64,000 nucleotides of DNA, from contig QJNS01000015.1 of the NCBI GenBank assembly GCA_004154925.1, forward strand, positions 310,001-374,000. The letters are read 5' to 3'. Made by a program: the position numbers and the translations under genes. How positions within the stretch are numbered: the stretch's first letter is position 1; each line of letters opens with the position of its first letter. This DNA comes from Monosporascus cannonballus (lineage: Eukaryota > Ascomycota > Sordariomycetes > Xylariales). Positions 12,431 through 25,487 of the stretch are shown piece after piece. The notes under the pieces were generated by a model that worked only from the letters and a program-made list of their open reading frames with translations, searched no databases and was not told where the DNA came from.

Positions 12431-14661
12431 TTTATGGTAATTTTAAGATTATATCGTAATTCCCGAAAAAAACGATATCAAAATCAATTATTTAATATCG
12501 TCCTTAAAAAAATATCTCGAAATAATTAATTTCGTATATGATTTTTCCGTTATCGTAAACGAATTCCTAATTTTCGGCATTCGTTATTATATAAAGTTCC
12601 AACTTATATCTTTATAGCAATTTAAACTTATTAACCATATTTGGTGTAATATAATTCTCGCCTAGAACTCCGTAATCCATTATTACGGTATATTAATACG
12701 TTTCGATTCGTATATCCAAAATAATAAAATCATTAATATCTTTTATTATCGCGTTTAAAACCTTTTTCGGAAATTTTTTTTAATTTCTTTAAGTTTCGTT
12801 ATCCTATAACCTTTTTATAAGTAACTTTTTTTAAAATTTTTGTTTAAGTCCGTTAAACTTTACTTATATTTTTTTCGTTTAACGCATTAAGTTATTATAT
12901 TTGTTAATATTATCAGCGTAATATATTTTCGAATTATATTAATTATTTTTAGTTTTGCTACAATTTGTTTCTTTATTAAATAAATTATTTTCTTCCGTTT
13001 ACGACTTTATTTTATTATATGTTATTTTAACTGTTATTTTAAAGATTTTCTATAAATTAACGTATTTTTTCCATAATAACTTTTTTCTCTAAAGGTTTAT
13101 AATAAATATTAACTAAAAATAAAAATCCGTAATAATTCTCTTATAATATTTTTCCATTATAGGCTAAATTAATTTCTTTTTCGTTTAGTAATTATATTAT
13201 CCACAATAACCAGAAGGGTTTTTCTGCTGGTATTTTTGTTTCGGGCTAATTTTTTATTTCGACCAATTATTAGATATTTCCTGGAGTTATACTTCGAAAG
13301 TATCGATACCATTATTTATTATTTTTGTTATTTCCGGTACGGTTAGAAAAATTCGAATTCCTTATAATATATACGGATAATTCGTTCGTAAATATGTTAT
13401 TTCTATTTTTCGTAATCGGAATATCTTCGTCGTCGACAATATATGGCATATATTTTGCCGTATCGATTAAAAATTCCGGGACAGATTTTTTTTATCCAAT
13501 TTTGATATTCGCATAATTATTGTTATAATGTTTCTTATTATATTTATAATATTTATTAAATTAATTTTTTGGCTTTTCGTATTTTTTATCAAATCTTTTA
13601 TCCCAATAATTCTTATTAGACCTTTTGGTATAAGGGGCCTGGTATATATTTAGCTTGAATTATATTAATAACTTTGTTATCGTTTCCTTAATTATTCCTG
13701 GACTATCTTTTTAATATAGGTATTTAATTATTTTATCGTAGCTTTTTAGGTTTCTTATATTTGTAAATCTTATATCCTATTTTGCCATAATTAAAGCATT
13801 TAATCTGGCTCCAATCTTATTTATGGGTAACGCCGAATTCCATAAGTTCTAACGCCGTTCCATAAGAAATAAAGGGCGCGTCTCGTTTTTTCCCCTAATT
13901 AAACCTGTTATATCCCGATTGTAAGGCATATTATCTCTTTTTTTCTTATCGTTTTTCAAATTGTCGATTATCAAACTTAATTATTTTTGCAATATATCAA
14001 TTTAAGGCGATTAATTGTTCGATTCGAATAATCTTATTTTTTATATCATTTTTTAACCCCTTATTAAATATATCGATAAGGGCATCGGCCTTATTATTTC
14101 CCTATCCGGCCTTAACCGCAAAACTTTTAAAGGTTACGGCGTACTTAAACGCAAATCCTTTTTATCGGAATTGCAAAAATTACTAAGCCGTAAATCGTTT
14201 TTTATCTAAAATGTCGAAATTATTACGTACTTTATTTTCGAAATTAATATAAAGTAAAAAAATCTTATTAATAAAGATTTTTTATCAGATTTTCTTATTT
14301 TCAGGAAATTTCTTATAATAAGTTTAAATTAATTAACAATATTTCCCGTTAAGCATACTTCCATTATTAAAACTGTATCCGCTAAATTGCTAAAATCTAA
14401 AAAGCGAAAATAAATTTATGCCTAAGTTAAAAAAGTTTAAAGGTTGCCCTTTTTATTATAAGGCTTCGGCTTCCTAGGTTTTATGCAGGCGAAAAAAGCT
14501 TAGGCAGGTGGCGTAACTCTAATTTGTCGGATTTCCTTTTTCAGTTCCCGAATTCGAGCCTAAAGCTATTAAATAAGGGTTTCCTAAACGCTAATTAATA
14601 TTTTAACAATATTGAATATTGTTCAAAGTTTAACGGTACTATTAAACAAAAGCTTATAACG
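12430..14661 (-). pseudogene. A2 gag/protease region
   Basis: This sits between the 5' LTR and RT on the minus strand, where gag and protease belong. It is homologous to 15,054-17,427. Both copies share the stretch next to the LTR (AAGTTTAACGGTA, near 14,616 and 17,392). No zinc knuckle could be read with confidence, so the domain naming rests on position. Confidence 0.65.
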
Positions 14662-15048
14662 TATAATGGCTTAAAGTTTAACTAATTATTAAATCTTAGT
14701 CGTACGGGTTTATGTTAGCAGGAATATCGTAACACTTTATAGCAATAAAATAATTTAATTATATTTCTTAATATCAAAAATGCAAAAGTGTATTATAAAC
14801 GATTAATATTAATAAATGTTATAAGCTAAAATTATTTAAACTAAAAAAATAATAAGCGAGTATATTTTTCTTTTTTTAATTTTATTATTTATAATTATAC
14901 GGCTAGTAATAATTATGATTACTTGCGATTATCTTTAATCATTTTTAATTACTGGCTTGGCAATGATCACCATCACGTAGCCCATGGGGTAGTTCGTGTA
15001 ATCCTTATTTAACCGTTTCTTAAGGCCGAAGCTTGTTAGGTCGTAACA
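14662..15048 (-). repeat. 5' LTR of A2
   Basis: It runs from TATAATGGC to TCGTAACA, 387 bp, and pairs with 2,692-3,083. It is followed by AAATT. Confidence 0.82.
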
Positions 15049-17427
15049 AAATTCCGTACTATCGTATCCATGGTAATTATAAAATTATATCATAATTCCT
15101 AAATAAAACGATACCGAATTTAACCATTCAATATTTTCTTTAAGCAAAAATCTTAAAATAATTAATTTTCCGTATAATTTTTCCGTTATCGTAAGCGAAT
15201 TCTTAATTTTGGATATTCGTCGCTATAAAAAGTTTTAATTTATATCTCTATAATAATCTAAGCTTATTAACCACATTCGATATAATATAATTCCCGCTTA
15301 AAGTTTCGCAGTCCACTATTACAGTATACTAATACGTTCCGATTTATATATTTAAAGTAATAAGGTTATTAACGGTTCTTATTGTTACGTTTAAAGCCCT
15401 TTTTGGAAATTCCTTTTAATTTCTCTAAGTTTCGTTGTCTTACGGCTTTTTTATAAATAATTTTCTTTTTTTAAATTTATTCGAATTTGTCGAGCTTTAT
15501 TTATATTTTTGTATTTAACGCGTTAAGTTATTATATTTATCGTTATTGCTCGCGTATTATTTCTTTAAGTTATATTAATTATTTTTAGTTCTGCTATAAT
15601 TCTTTTTTATTAAACAAATTAGTTTTTTATGTTTACGACTGTATCTGATTATGCGTCGTCCTGGCTGTCGTTTTAGAGCTTTTTTATAAATTAAGATATT
15701 TCCTTTTTCATAATCTTTTTTTCGTACAAAATTGTAATAAATGCCAATTAAAAATGGAAATTTATAATAGCTTTCTGGCAGTGTTTTTTATTATATGCTA
15801 GATCAACTTCTTTTCTATTTAGTAATTATATTATTAATAATTAACGAAAAAATTTTTTGGCATGTATTATTTCTTTTCGAGCGAACCTTTTGTTTCGGCT
15901 AATTGCCAAGTATTTCCTGGGGTTATGGATCGAAAATATCGATATTATTATTTATCGTTTTTGTTATTTCCGATACGGTTTGAAAAATCAAGTCTTTGAT
16001 AATATATAGGAGTAATTCGTCCGTAAATATATTATTTTTATTTTTCGTAATCAGGATATTTTCGTCGGCGATAATATATGGCATATATCTCGCCGTATTA
16101 ATTAAAAGTTCCGGGACAAATTTCCTTTATTTAATTCTAGTATTTACGTAAATATTCTTATTATGCTTTTTATTACGTTTGTAATATTTATTACGTTAGC
16201 TTCCTAGTTTTTCGTATTTTTTATTAGATTTTTCGCTATAAAGAACCTGGTAAGTACTTAGGTTAAATTATATTAATAAGTTTACCTCCGTTTTTTTTCG
16301 TTTTATTTGTATTTGTTTCGGATATAAGTTTCTAATTATTTTAACGGGGCTTTTAAGGTACCTTATATTACGTTACCTTATGTTTTATCTTGTTATAATT
16401 AAAATATTTAATCTGGTTTTAGTTTTTTTATAAATAATTCCTAATTTTATACGTCTTAGTTCTGTATTATGAAAAACATTACCGCGTCGAAAAATGCTGG
16501 TATTAACCGTATATCGGGATTTATTATTATTTTTTTGGTACTTTTAATACGTTAAAAATATTGTCGATCGTCGATCTTAACTGCCATAACGATATAATCC
16601 GATAAATAATTAGGCCAGTCAAACTTAAAAAGTTCCTTTTATATTTTTTTAGGCCGTCGAAAAATTTAATTATTAATATTTTTTATCTTTAATTCAATTT
16701 AACGGCTAATTAAATTAACGTATTATTATAATTAGATGTTAATTTTTTTGGTTATAATTATTAAATTTATATTTCGGCTTTTGTTTTTTCGTTTATTATT
16801 TCGAAAATTATTATTGATATTTCCTTAAACTATTCGTAATTGTTATAAGTTTTTATTATTTTTAAGTTTTGTATATAAATTAATAAAATAACATATTTTT
16901 TTATAACGGATACGAATTAAATAGCCGTATTTTAGGTAAATTATTAAATTAAAAACTTAATTCGTATAATAAGCATAATTAATTAAATAAGAAATACCCA
17001 AAATATATTCGGTATTAAATTAAGAATAATTATAACTTAGTTAAAATTCCGTTGAAAAGTTTTGATTTAAAAAGTTTAAAAACATTTTTTAATTTTTTAG
17101 TAAAATTCAGCTAAATAATTTAATTTATTTAAAAAGATTTCCTAATTTCGAAAATTTTCTTTCTTTAAGTTTTTATAGGCGGCTTAAAAGGATATCGTAA
17201 AATTATTATTATTTTTCTTAAATTAAATAATACGTTTATTTATAATATCTAATCGTCAAAAAAAATTTTTACGAAAAAAAAGATTTTTTTTTCTTTTTCA
17301 AATTTTATTCTAATATCCGGATTATCAAAAACCTAATAAATGGGTTATTCGGGCTATTTATTAGTAAACATAATATCCGCGATATTGTTAAAAGTTTAAC
17401 GGTATTACTAAATAAAAACTTATAATG
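15049..17427 (-). pseudogene. A3 gag/protease relic
   Basis: The minus strand is homologous to 12,430-14,661 of A2, including the junction with its LTR. It is the upstream half of the host element A3 whose RT half is at 1,215-2,691. Heavily mutated, no open frame. Confidence 0.72.
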
Positions 17428-17780
17428 TATAACGGCTAAACGGTTTAATTAATTATTAAGTCTTAATTATACGGATTTATATTAATAGCAATATCGTAAT
17501 ATTTTAAATAATAAATATAATAACATATTATATTTTGTAATATCAAAATATATTTAATAATAATATTATATTATAAATTAAAACTATTTTAGTTACAAAA
17601 ATAATAAGCGTATTTTATTTAGACGTACTTTTCATTAATCTTAGGATTCGTTAGATTCGCCAGCGATTCTTGTAATTTAGAATTCGCTGAACTTTTCAGC
17701 AATCCTCGCGATTACGTGACTTACAGCGTCCTACTCTTTTCTGACCGTTTTTGGTTGTGCTAAGTAGTTGGGTTATAATA
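17428..17780 (-). repeat. 5' LTR of A3
   Basis: It starts TATAACGGC at the internal border and ends GGGTTATAATA. The first 190 bp align well with other A-family LTRs; the part at 17,640-17,770 is richer in GC and aligns more loosely, so the outer limit is approximate. Confidence 0.62.
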
Positions 17781-17869
17781 TATTAATAAAATTTACCGAC
17801 GTATTAATAATTTTTTAACGAATAATAAATTATATATTACGAAAGTATTTTGACATTTTTTATAATATT

Positions 17870-18137
17870 TTATTTTAATAATATAGCCGTGGTGTTTTGG
17901 TGTTTTACTAGGGTATGCACCAATCGGATATCTGGGATTCCGGTTTTGTTTTGGTATTTTACTAATTGGAATTGTAGGACTTTTTTAGCGCTGGTGTCCT
18001 TGTATCGGATGTAGGCTTTTCCGGTGCTAATATATGCGCCAAGTTTCGTATTCAAATTTAATTTGCTTTTTCGGGTTTGGTGTTTTTTTGGCTTAATCTT
18101 AATATATGCGTTAAGTTTCGTATTCTAGCGTACCAGC
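17870..18137 (-). other. Less-mutated segment with short direct repeats and a 61-codon minus frame
   Basis: A stretch of near-normal composition. ATGCGCCAAGTTTCGTATTC at about 18,033 recurs, with two changes, at about 18,107. A minus-strand frame (18,055-17,870) is open for 61 codons with a Lys/Thr-rich product and no family signature I recognise. It starts back to back with the plus-strand frame at 18,230, with a T-rich spacer of about 90 bp between. It may be a broken gene end or part of the neighbouring unknown element. Confidence 0.3.
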
Positions 18138-18229
18138 ATTACTTACTTTATTTATATTTTTGTTTTTTTTTCTTTACTTAATCTTTTTTTTTTCCTTTTT
18201 TTAAATTTTTTAAGCTTTTTTTTAATATT

Positions 18230-19140
18230 ATGTTCCGTTATCGTCGTCCTTATCGCCCTTATCGCCGCTATCGCCGTTATCGTCCCAGGTTTTATTCTAA
18301 TTATTGGTACGGTACTGTTCGTTATTTTGGTTATGCGCGTTAATATTGACGTATTTTGGTTAGTTTTTTTTCTTTATAACGTTAATGTATTGCTAGTTAT
18401 GAGGTTTGGGGTCCTAACTGTATTAAAGGGTTGTTATCTTGTAATTTTCGTTTTTTCGATTATTGTTGTCCGCCTTTTTTTAAAAAAAAAAATTTTTTTT
18501 TGTCCTTTATTTCGTTTACGTGGTTTAATTGGAGAAAAACGTGAAAATTTTATTTTTTGGTACCGGTTTTCCGATTAGTTTTACGATAATTACGATCGGT
18601 GGCCTTATTATTATCCCCCGTATTATTATGTTTAAAGGGTTTTCTGGCGGCTACCGCCGTTATTTTAATTATTCGCGCGTATTTTATCGCTTTGCGCAGG
18701 TTATGCGGAAGGTTATTTTTATTAATCGTTATATTGAAAAATTTATGGAATAAGTTAATAAGATTCGGTATACGCCTGTTATTTATGCGGGGGATTTTGA
18801 TTTTGTTTTTTTGGTTTCTGGTAATAAGGTTTATTAGTTTGGTAATCGGATTACGCGGATTATTATTATTAATGGCGTTCGGTTAAATTTTAATGTTATT
18901 ACGTTACGTAATTATATTTTACGTATTTTAATTATTCGGGCCTATAATAGGCCTAGTAATAATATTTTTGCTTCCGGTTTTTCGGGTTATTTACGGTTAT
19001 TTAAATTTGTTAAGTATTTTTTTGGTTTTATAAGGGCTACGGATATTTACGTTTACTAATTTTTATTTAACGATAATGTTATTTTGGAACCGGTAAAGTT
19101 TAAAGCTTTTGTTTATTAATTTATTTGACGTAAAATAAAA
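18230..19140 (+). pseudogene. Degraded plus-strand coding relic with Arg/Tyr-rich start, tentatively capsid-like
   Basis: From an ATG at 18,230 the first 25 codons alternate Arg, Tyr and Pro, a strongly basic start like the N-termini of capsid proteins of circular Rep-encoding ssDNA viruses. The frame is broken by stops from 18,341 and a frameshift near 18,530. It then continues (register of 18,529) for about 200 codons to about 19,120, interrupted only by TAA/TAG stops. Codon third positions and C-to-T bias show a former plus-strand gene. There is no Walker A motif, no HUH motif and no RT motif. Other explanations are an unknown transposon ORF or a repetitive host protein. No Rep partner could be found, so the viral label is only a hypothesis. 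Confidence 0.3.
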
Positions 19141-20880
19141 AAAACGCGGTTTTGTTAATAAGGTTTATAATAGGCGTTTTATTTATAGTATTAATAATTT
19201 AAAGAATTAATTTTTTAATATTTATATTCGGATATTACGGAAATTAAAATTTAAAAATAATACGGATAATTTTTTGCGGATTATAAGGGATATTAGGTTT
19301 GATTTTAATATTTATTTTTTATTATAATTTATATTCCTATTTTTTTTATGGAACGTATATTTTGTTTGCTTAATTTATTTATTATGGAGGTTAATTCCGA
19401 AAATAAAGGTAAATTATTAATATATAAGCGTTCGGGTTTTTAATTTCGGGTTTTTTTTCGGCCTAATATTTTATCAAATTAATAATTGGGTTAATCGGAA
19501 GTTTTTATTATTATTTTAAATCGGGTTATTAAGTATATTTTGTTTATAATAAAATTTAAGAATATTCGGGTTATATTTTATTAAAGGGAATTAAATATTT
19601 AATATTAATAATTATTATCGTTTTTTATGTTTTTTAAAAATGAATTTAATATTTCCGTTTTACTATCGGGTATTTTTATTCCTTTTATTTTTATTAATAA
19701 AATTTTTTTATTTTTATAAAAATGTAATTTCCTTTTATTTATTTTTCGTTTACCCTTATATATAAGCGTAAGTTTTCGTTAATTAAGTATATATATAGTA
19801 ATCCCTAATTAGGAAAATATATTTTCCGTACGTATTTATTTATAACGGAAAAATTTTGTTAGCAGCCGAATATTTATTTGTAATATTTTAATATTTGTTT
19901 ATCGTATAAAGGTATATTGTTTATTATTATATATTAATTATGTAAAAATAATATAAAAGTAATATTTTATTTTTTTGTTATATATATATAGGATCTTAAT
20001 AAACGTATTTATGTTATTTTGTATATACGGGTATTTCCGTATATGCAAAAGGATTTTGGTCGAACTATATTAATTTAATTAATTTGTTTATCGTAAGACC
20101 GTAAGTGGGTTACCGTAACCCTGTTTATTTATGTAAATTCCAGTTAATATATATAATTTTTCCCGGAAAAAGGGATTTTTCCGAAAACGAGGGAAAAGGG
20201 GGTTTCGGAATAGGGAAATTATTTTATTTAAGGTATATTTATGTAATCAGAAAGCGGGAAGGCCTTTAGTTAAATATTTGTTATATAAAAAGATGTATTT
20301 TTATGGATTAATACTTTCGAACCGCCGGTTTCGAAGGGAAGGGGATAGGGGGGGTACCCCCTTTGTAAAGCCGCAGCAGTAACGGGCAAAATGCTTACCT
20401 GGTGGATTTTTTAGGTTTTTTTTAACTTAATCGGAGGCCTTCTTTAGTAAATCCTATATTCCGTTAAATTTGGGTAAGGTATATATTGGTACCGGAGGTT
20501 TGAAATAATCGTTTATATAAAAACGTATATTGCCGTAATTAAATATCAATTCTTTAAATGTATTTAATTTAAAACGGAATACAAATTCATTTTTATTAAT
20601 AATTATTATCGTTATTAATTAGAAATTTTTTTTAATTTTTTTTTAATAACCTTAATTTTGTTATATCGCCGCCGATATAAATTAAATATTTTTTGCTTTT
20701 ATGGAAATAACGTTAAGTTATTAATTTATTACGTATTTTAGCGATATTAAGGTAAAATCTTTTAATAATAAAGTAATAGGAATTTTTTAGATTTTTTTAT
20801 ACCCATTTTCCGATTACGTAAAAGTAAAAAATGCCGTTTTTATGTTTTTCGCGGATAACGTAATATTGTTAAAAATTAAA
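19141..20880. other. Unassigned AT-rich stretch with a GC-richer patch
   Basis: T-rich plus strand with no assignable frame up to about 20,090. From about 20,095 to 20,480 the base composition becomes more balanced, including a run of G followed by TACCCCC near 20,350-20,363. No domain recognised. Confidence 0.4.
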
Positions 20881-20881
20881 T

Positions 20882-21181
20882 TTGTTAATTCCTATAATAA
20901 ATTCTTATGGGTCCAGGTGGTACTTTGGGTATGTAAAAAAGACGGATTTGGCCGTTAGTTTAAATCGGCCCGTATTATCGGCAAATAGGTTTTTTAAAAT
21001 TAATTTTGGAAAGCTTTTTTGTATATTTGGTATGGTTTGTACGGTACTGGCAATTCCTGTTTCGAAGTTGAAAAAGTTCTTTGGTTATTTATTAAAAGGC
21101 CAGTTATTTATAACTGCTTTAGATGTATTTGGCATAATAAAATCGAAAAGTAATTTTAAGTTATTAGGCCTTAATGCTTAA
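20882..21181 (+). CDS. Hypothetical 99-codon open frame, probably a relic
   Basis: An open plus-strand frame (first start codon TTG at 20,882) that predicts a hydrophobic, Lys-rich product with no signature I know. The sequence from about 20,900 to 21,420 is less AT-rich than its surroundings. Ordinary coding context (introns, upstream exon) is not visible. It is most likely a fragment of a repeat and may not be expressed. Confidence 0.2.
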   Translation: MLIPIINSYGSRWYFGYVKKTDLAVSLNRPVLSANRFFKINFGKLFCIFGMVCTVLAIPVSKLKKFFGYLLKGQLFITALDVFGIIKSKSNFKLLGLNA

Positions 21182-21596
21182 ATCGGTATTATTGCCTGGA
21201 ATAATTAAGTTAATAATATGATTTATGTAATTATTATATGAATGTAAAATTAATATTTGGGTTTGTTTTATTGTGCATTATGGGATATTGGGGTCTTTGG
21301 TATCCTTATGTATTTGGTCTGTGTTTGTTATTTGTTGGTTCGTTTTTTTATGTTTGTCTTATGTTATGCGTATTGGTTTTTGTGATTTGGAATAAGGGAT
21401 ACCACGGCTGAAAACTTTTAATATTACTTTATTTATTTGAAATTGGAAAAACCATCTATAAAATACCTTTATAAATTTTTATAAATTTCATAAAACGTTA
21501 AATTATTGGTTAATGTAAAGATATTAGTTTTATGAATAAGAATAAAATATTTGCAATATATTATTTTTTACAAATATACTAAAATAAATGCTTTAA

Positions 21597-21677
21597 AAAA
21601 TATTATAATTAAGAAAAAGCAAAATATTATAATTAAGAAAAAGCAAAATATTATAATTAAGAAAAAGCAAAATATTA
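21597..21677. repeat. 24-bp tandem repeat (3.4 copies)
   Basis: The unit AAAATATTATAATTAAG plus AAAAAGC repeats at 21,597, 21,621 and 21,645 without a mismatch, then a partial copy. Perfect identity indicates recent expansion. Confidence 0.9.
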
Positions 21678-22679
21678 AATATAGTTTAAAAAATACCTAT
21701 ATTTATTAAATTCCTTAATTATTATACAAAGTTTATGCGAAACTTTAATAAAATTACGTTATTTTTAATTTATTTTATTAAAAAGTTTTAAAAATATTAC
21801 AAATAACTTTTTAAAAAACTTTTTAAAAACTTAATTGTTAACGAATTAATATTAACTATATATAATTTTATACGATTTGTCAAATTACAAAATAATATTT
21901 CGGATTACGTATTAATTATAGTAATCGGAAAATAAAATAATTTAAATAAATTATATAATCTTATATTTCTTTATACATATTTAAAAAGCCGAATTTAATT
22001 AGATTATATCAAAAAAGGCATATATAATTTTCGTTATATTGTTTCGAAAATTTAAATATTTTGAAGAGAATTTCTATTAAGTTAAAACGTATACGAATTA
22101 TTGAAATTTTACCCGTTTTATTACGCCTTAAATATTTGCGAAACGATAGCTACGATATAAAACAATAACGAATTTCGATTTGGTTATTATTTATAAAAAA
22201 GCTTAGAAAACGATAAAATCGATATCTTAAGCAAATAATGATATTTTCAAAAAGCTTAATTTAAATTCATTATATTATTTTTCATATTATTATAAAGATC
22301 ATTACATACATATTAAACTATAATAATCCGAACTATACTATATAATATACACTAAAAATATAAAAAACGTAATAATAATACACCAAAAATAAAAATAAAT
22401 CATAAATGCTTAGAAAATACCAAATAAACTTAGTACGTTATATTTACAAATATTTAGAGATTTATAAAACTTTAAAACGATTTTACGATGTTTATTATTT
22501 TGAAAATTAAAAAATTATTTTATAAAATATAATAATAATATAATTTTTATAATCAGCTTTAAATATAACGATATAAATTGTATCGAAAATAATTATTATT
22601 ATTTATTTTAAAAAACCTTTAACTCTTAATTATTATAAATTTTATAAGCAAATACCTTAATCGAAACTCTAGTAACATA

Positions 22680-23500
22680 TTATATAAATAAGCTAGATAG
22701 ATAAGTAAACTAAATATTTTTTAACATTTTTATTATTTAACTTTAATTATTTAACCTTTAATACAAAATAATTTTCAAAAGCGTTAACCGAATATGCGAC
22801 GGTTGTTAACGGTATCTCTAAGTTATATATACGCGCGTTTTTTTATCCGGGCTTAAAATGTCAATAATCGACGGTTGGTTATCGTCGAAAGTTAAAACAA
22901 AAAAATAAAACGGGTTGGAATTAATATTATGTTTAATTCGCGAATATAAACGCCGACCAAATATAGGACGATTATTAACGGTAGTTTCAAATTATATATA
23001 TATATATACGTTTTTTTATCCGGATTTAAAATGTTAATAATCGACGGTTGGTTATTGTCGAAGGTTAAAACGGGGAAATAAAATGCGCCCGAATTAATAT
23101 TATGTTTAATTCTCGAATACAAACGTTAACCGAATATAGGATGATTGTCGACAATATTTTCGAATTATATATATACGCGTTATTTTTATGTAGGCTTAAA
23201 ATGTTAATGATCGACGATTAGTTGTCGTCGAAGGTTAAGAAGAAAAAATAAAACACGCCCGAATTAATATTATGTCCAATTAGTAAATATAGACGCCGGC
23301 CGAATACAAAACGATTGTCGACGGTATCCTCGATTTATATATATATACGTTTTATTTTCTTTTTGCGTTATAGTAAATTAATTCGAATTTATTATAACGG
23401 TTATCGTAAAGTTTTTAAAAATATCCAGCTTAATTATATATCCAGCTTATTTGTATAATATGTTAATAGGAATAAATTATAATAATATTTTTACAAGTAT
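22680..23500 (-). repeat. Unknown repeat element with 169-bp internal tandem units, copy 1
   Basis: Units recur at about 22,823, 22,992, 23,165 and 23,335 (spacing 169, 173, 170), about 3.4 copies between 22,782 and 23,362. Each has a CGTCGA-containing block, TTTTATCCGGGCTTAAAATG or a variant, and an ATATATAT tract. The array is flanked on both sides by sequence that matches, reversed, the flanks of the array at 51,175-52,045. Therefore the tandem array is part of a larger dispersed element. No coding frame seen. Confidence 0.85.
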
Positions 23501-25374
23501 TAATATATTTTGATAACCTTTTTATTTTTTATTTTATTTAAAAAATACTACCATCTAATAAAAAATACATTAGTTTTTTTCCAAATATTTTTAATATAAA
23601 CGGATTATTATACGAAATTATTACAGATTAAAAAATTACTTTTCTTTTAAAATTTTGACAAAACTTTATAATATGTATCAGCTGAAATAATAAATTAATT
23701 AATATATTTATATTTTAAACAAACCAATAAACGAAATAATTAACTTAGAGCTAAAACCTTATTTAATATATTATAGTAAATATGAATCAAAACACGAAAT
23801 TAAAGAATTTTTTTTATTTAATTAATATATAATATTAATTATTAGAAAAATAATAAAATAATTCTAATAAACATAAATATTAATTTTATATGTATTATAT
23901 ATAACTATACGTACAGTATATTCATTAACACTAAAATAATGTTTATATTGAAATGATTAAATTATTTAATATAATAATAAAAATAAATAATAATTAAAAT
24001 CCATGAATAAATAAATAAATATTATAACTAGAAAAGGTTAAAAATGTTAATTTCCTAAGTAGAAACTTTTTTTACTTATAAAAAGTTTCAATAAAAAAGG
24101 TAGCAAAAACATTAATTTTAAATATATAAATCTGTATAAAGTCGCTAAAGAGTTTTAGAAAATAATTATTAATAGGAATTTTTACTTAAAGTTAAATTTT
24201 ATTTAATTATATGTTTTTTTATATTAATAAGAAATACTACTAATTTTTGTACGGCATAGAAAAATGTAAAAATAAAAACCGAAATTATGTTTAAAGTAAA
24301 AAGAATTTCAATTTAAAAAGAGAACATAAATTTATAATATATAATAAAATAGAAAAAAAAGTAAAACTTTCGAAAAAATATATATATTAATGAAAAATGT
24401 TATATATACCTAACGGTTATAAAGAAATTTCAATTAACAGTAGCTCAATTATTAAAAAAGATTCCAGTTTAAATTAATTAAAAATTAATTTAATAAGCTA
24501 CAACCGGATAAATCGGTCGAAATAACGATTTGCGTTAATATAATTATAGCGGTTTTAATAACAACTTGATTCTTTTCTCGTTTTTACTCTTTTAATTTAT
24601 GTAAAAATCAAAAGTCGCGTTAAATTATTACGATGTTTTAAAACGAATTACGGGATTTTTATTTACGTAACCGGATAAATTATATTTAAATTTTCTAATT
24701 TTTAATACTAATGTTAAATTTCGAATTAACATTTTTAAAAATCTAATAAATAGTTTTTTGTTGAAATTCTTTCGCATTTAAAACGTTAATATTTAAGATG
24801 AATATTTGGAGGAAAAAAAAGATAATAAGATATTTATGTTATCGCAAAATCGGCCGCGCGCTATATACTTTTCATATTGCGAAACGTTTTCTATGATTTC
24901 GTATTACAAACATTTCGAAAATTACTAAGAATAAAATATAATTTCGACATTAAAAATTTTAAAAGCTTTTACTAGATTGGTACCATAAGCCGTAAAAGAA
25001 CGGGGTTTGTAATAGGTTTTGGAAATACGAGAAACTATGGTAAAAAAACGAATACTTACCAAACAAAGAAAAAATTTAAAACAAAATTTCGAGTAAAAGA
25101 AAATTGTATTACGATTTAATAGGCTTAGATTTGCGAAATTCGTTATAATAATAAACATAATATAATTTGCTATATATATTACATAATTAGTAATCAATAA
25201 TATATTCCTAATTACTTTAAAATAAATATATCTATAAAAAATTATAATTATTATGAAAAATGTAATAAGTAATAATTAAAAGGATATTAAAAAGTATATA
25301 TACGTTTATTATTTTTATAATTTCGATAATAACAGTTTATAATAAAATATTTCGTTATTTAAAATATTTTAGTA
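23501..25374. other. AT-rich DNA without recognisable genes
   Basis: No frame with protein signature on either strand. A 90-codon minus frame at 24,925-25,197 has only Ile/Phe/Asn-rich composition and is taken as chance. Confidence 0.6.
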
Positions 25375-25487
25375 TTACGAAACGTAATCAGTTACTATAT
25401 TTCTTTTTTAAATTCCTACTATAATTCTGCCAATATAAACCTGTATAACTTAGATTTAATAGTTGGTCAAACTCGTTAGCCGTTATA
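25375..25487 (+). repeat. A-family LTR fragment
   Basis: The last ~110 bp of an A-family LTR in the A4 orientation: it contains CCAATATAAACCTG, then GTTGGTCAAAC, and ends GCCGTTATA. It is not accompanied by internal gypsy sequence. Confidence 0.65.

Larger units (their letters stand above)
2692..15048 (-). mobile_element. Ty3/gypsy chromovirus A2, RIP-mutated, interrupted by element B
   Basis: A full element on the minus strand: 5' LTR 15,048-14,662, gag/protease 14,661-12,430, RT/RNase H 12,430-11,439 and 5,869-5,280, integrase 5,280-4,000, chromodomain 3,955-3,640 and 3' LTR 3,083-2,692. A five-base target duplication AAATT lies at 2,687-2,691 and 15,049-15,053. Without element B and its ATTTC duplication the length is about 6.8 kb, normal for a fungal chromovirus. 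No reading frame is intact. The host of the insertion is a relative of the same family (A3). Confidence 0.88.

Noticed and set aside
22782..23362. CRISPR array
   Set aside because: The 169-bp units are contiguous tandem repeats without distinct spacers, in a eukaryotic repeat context.
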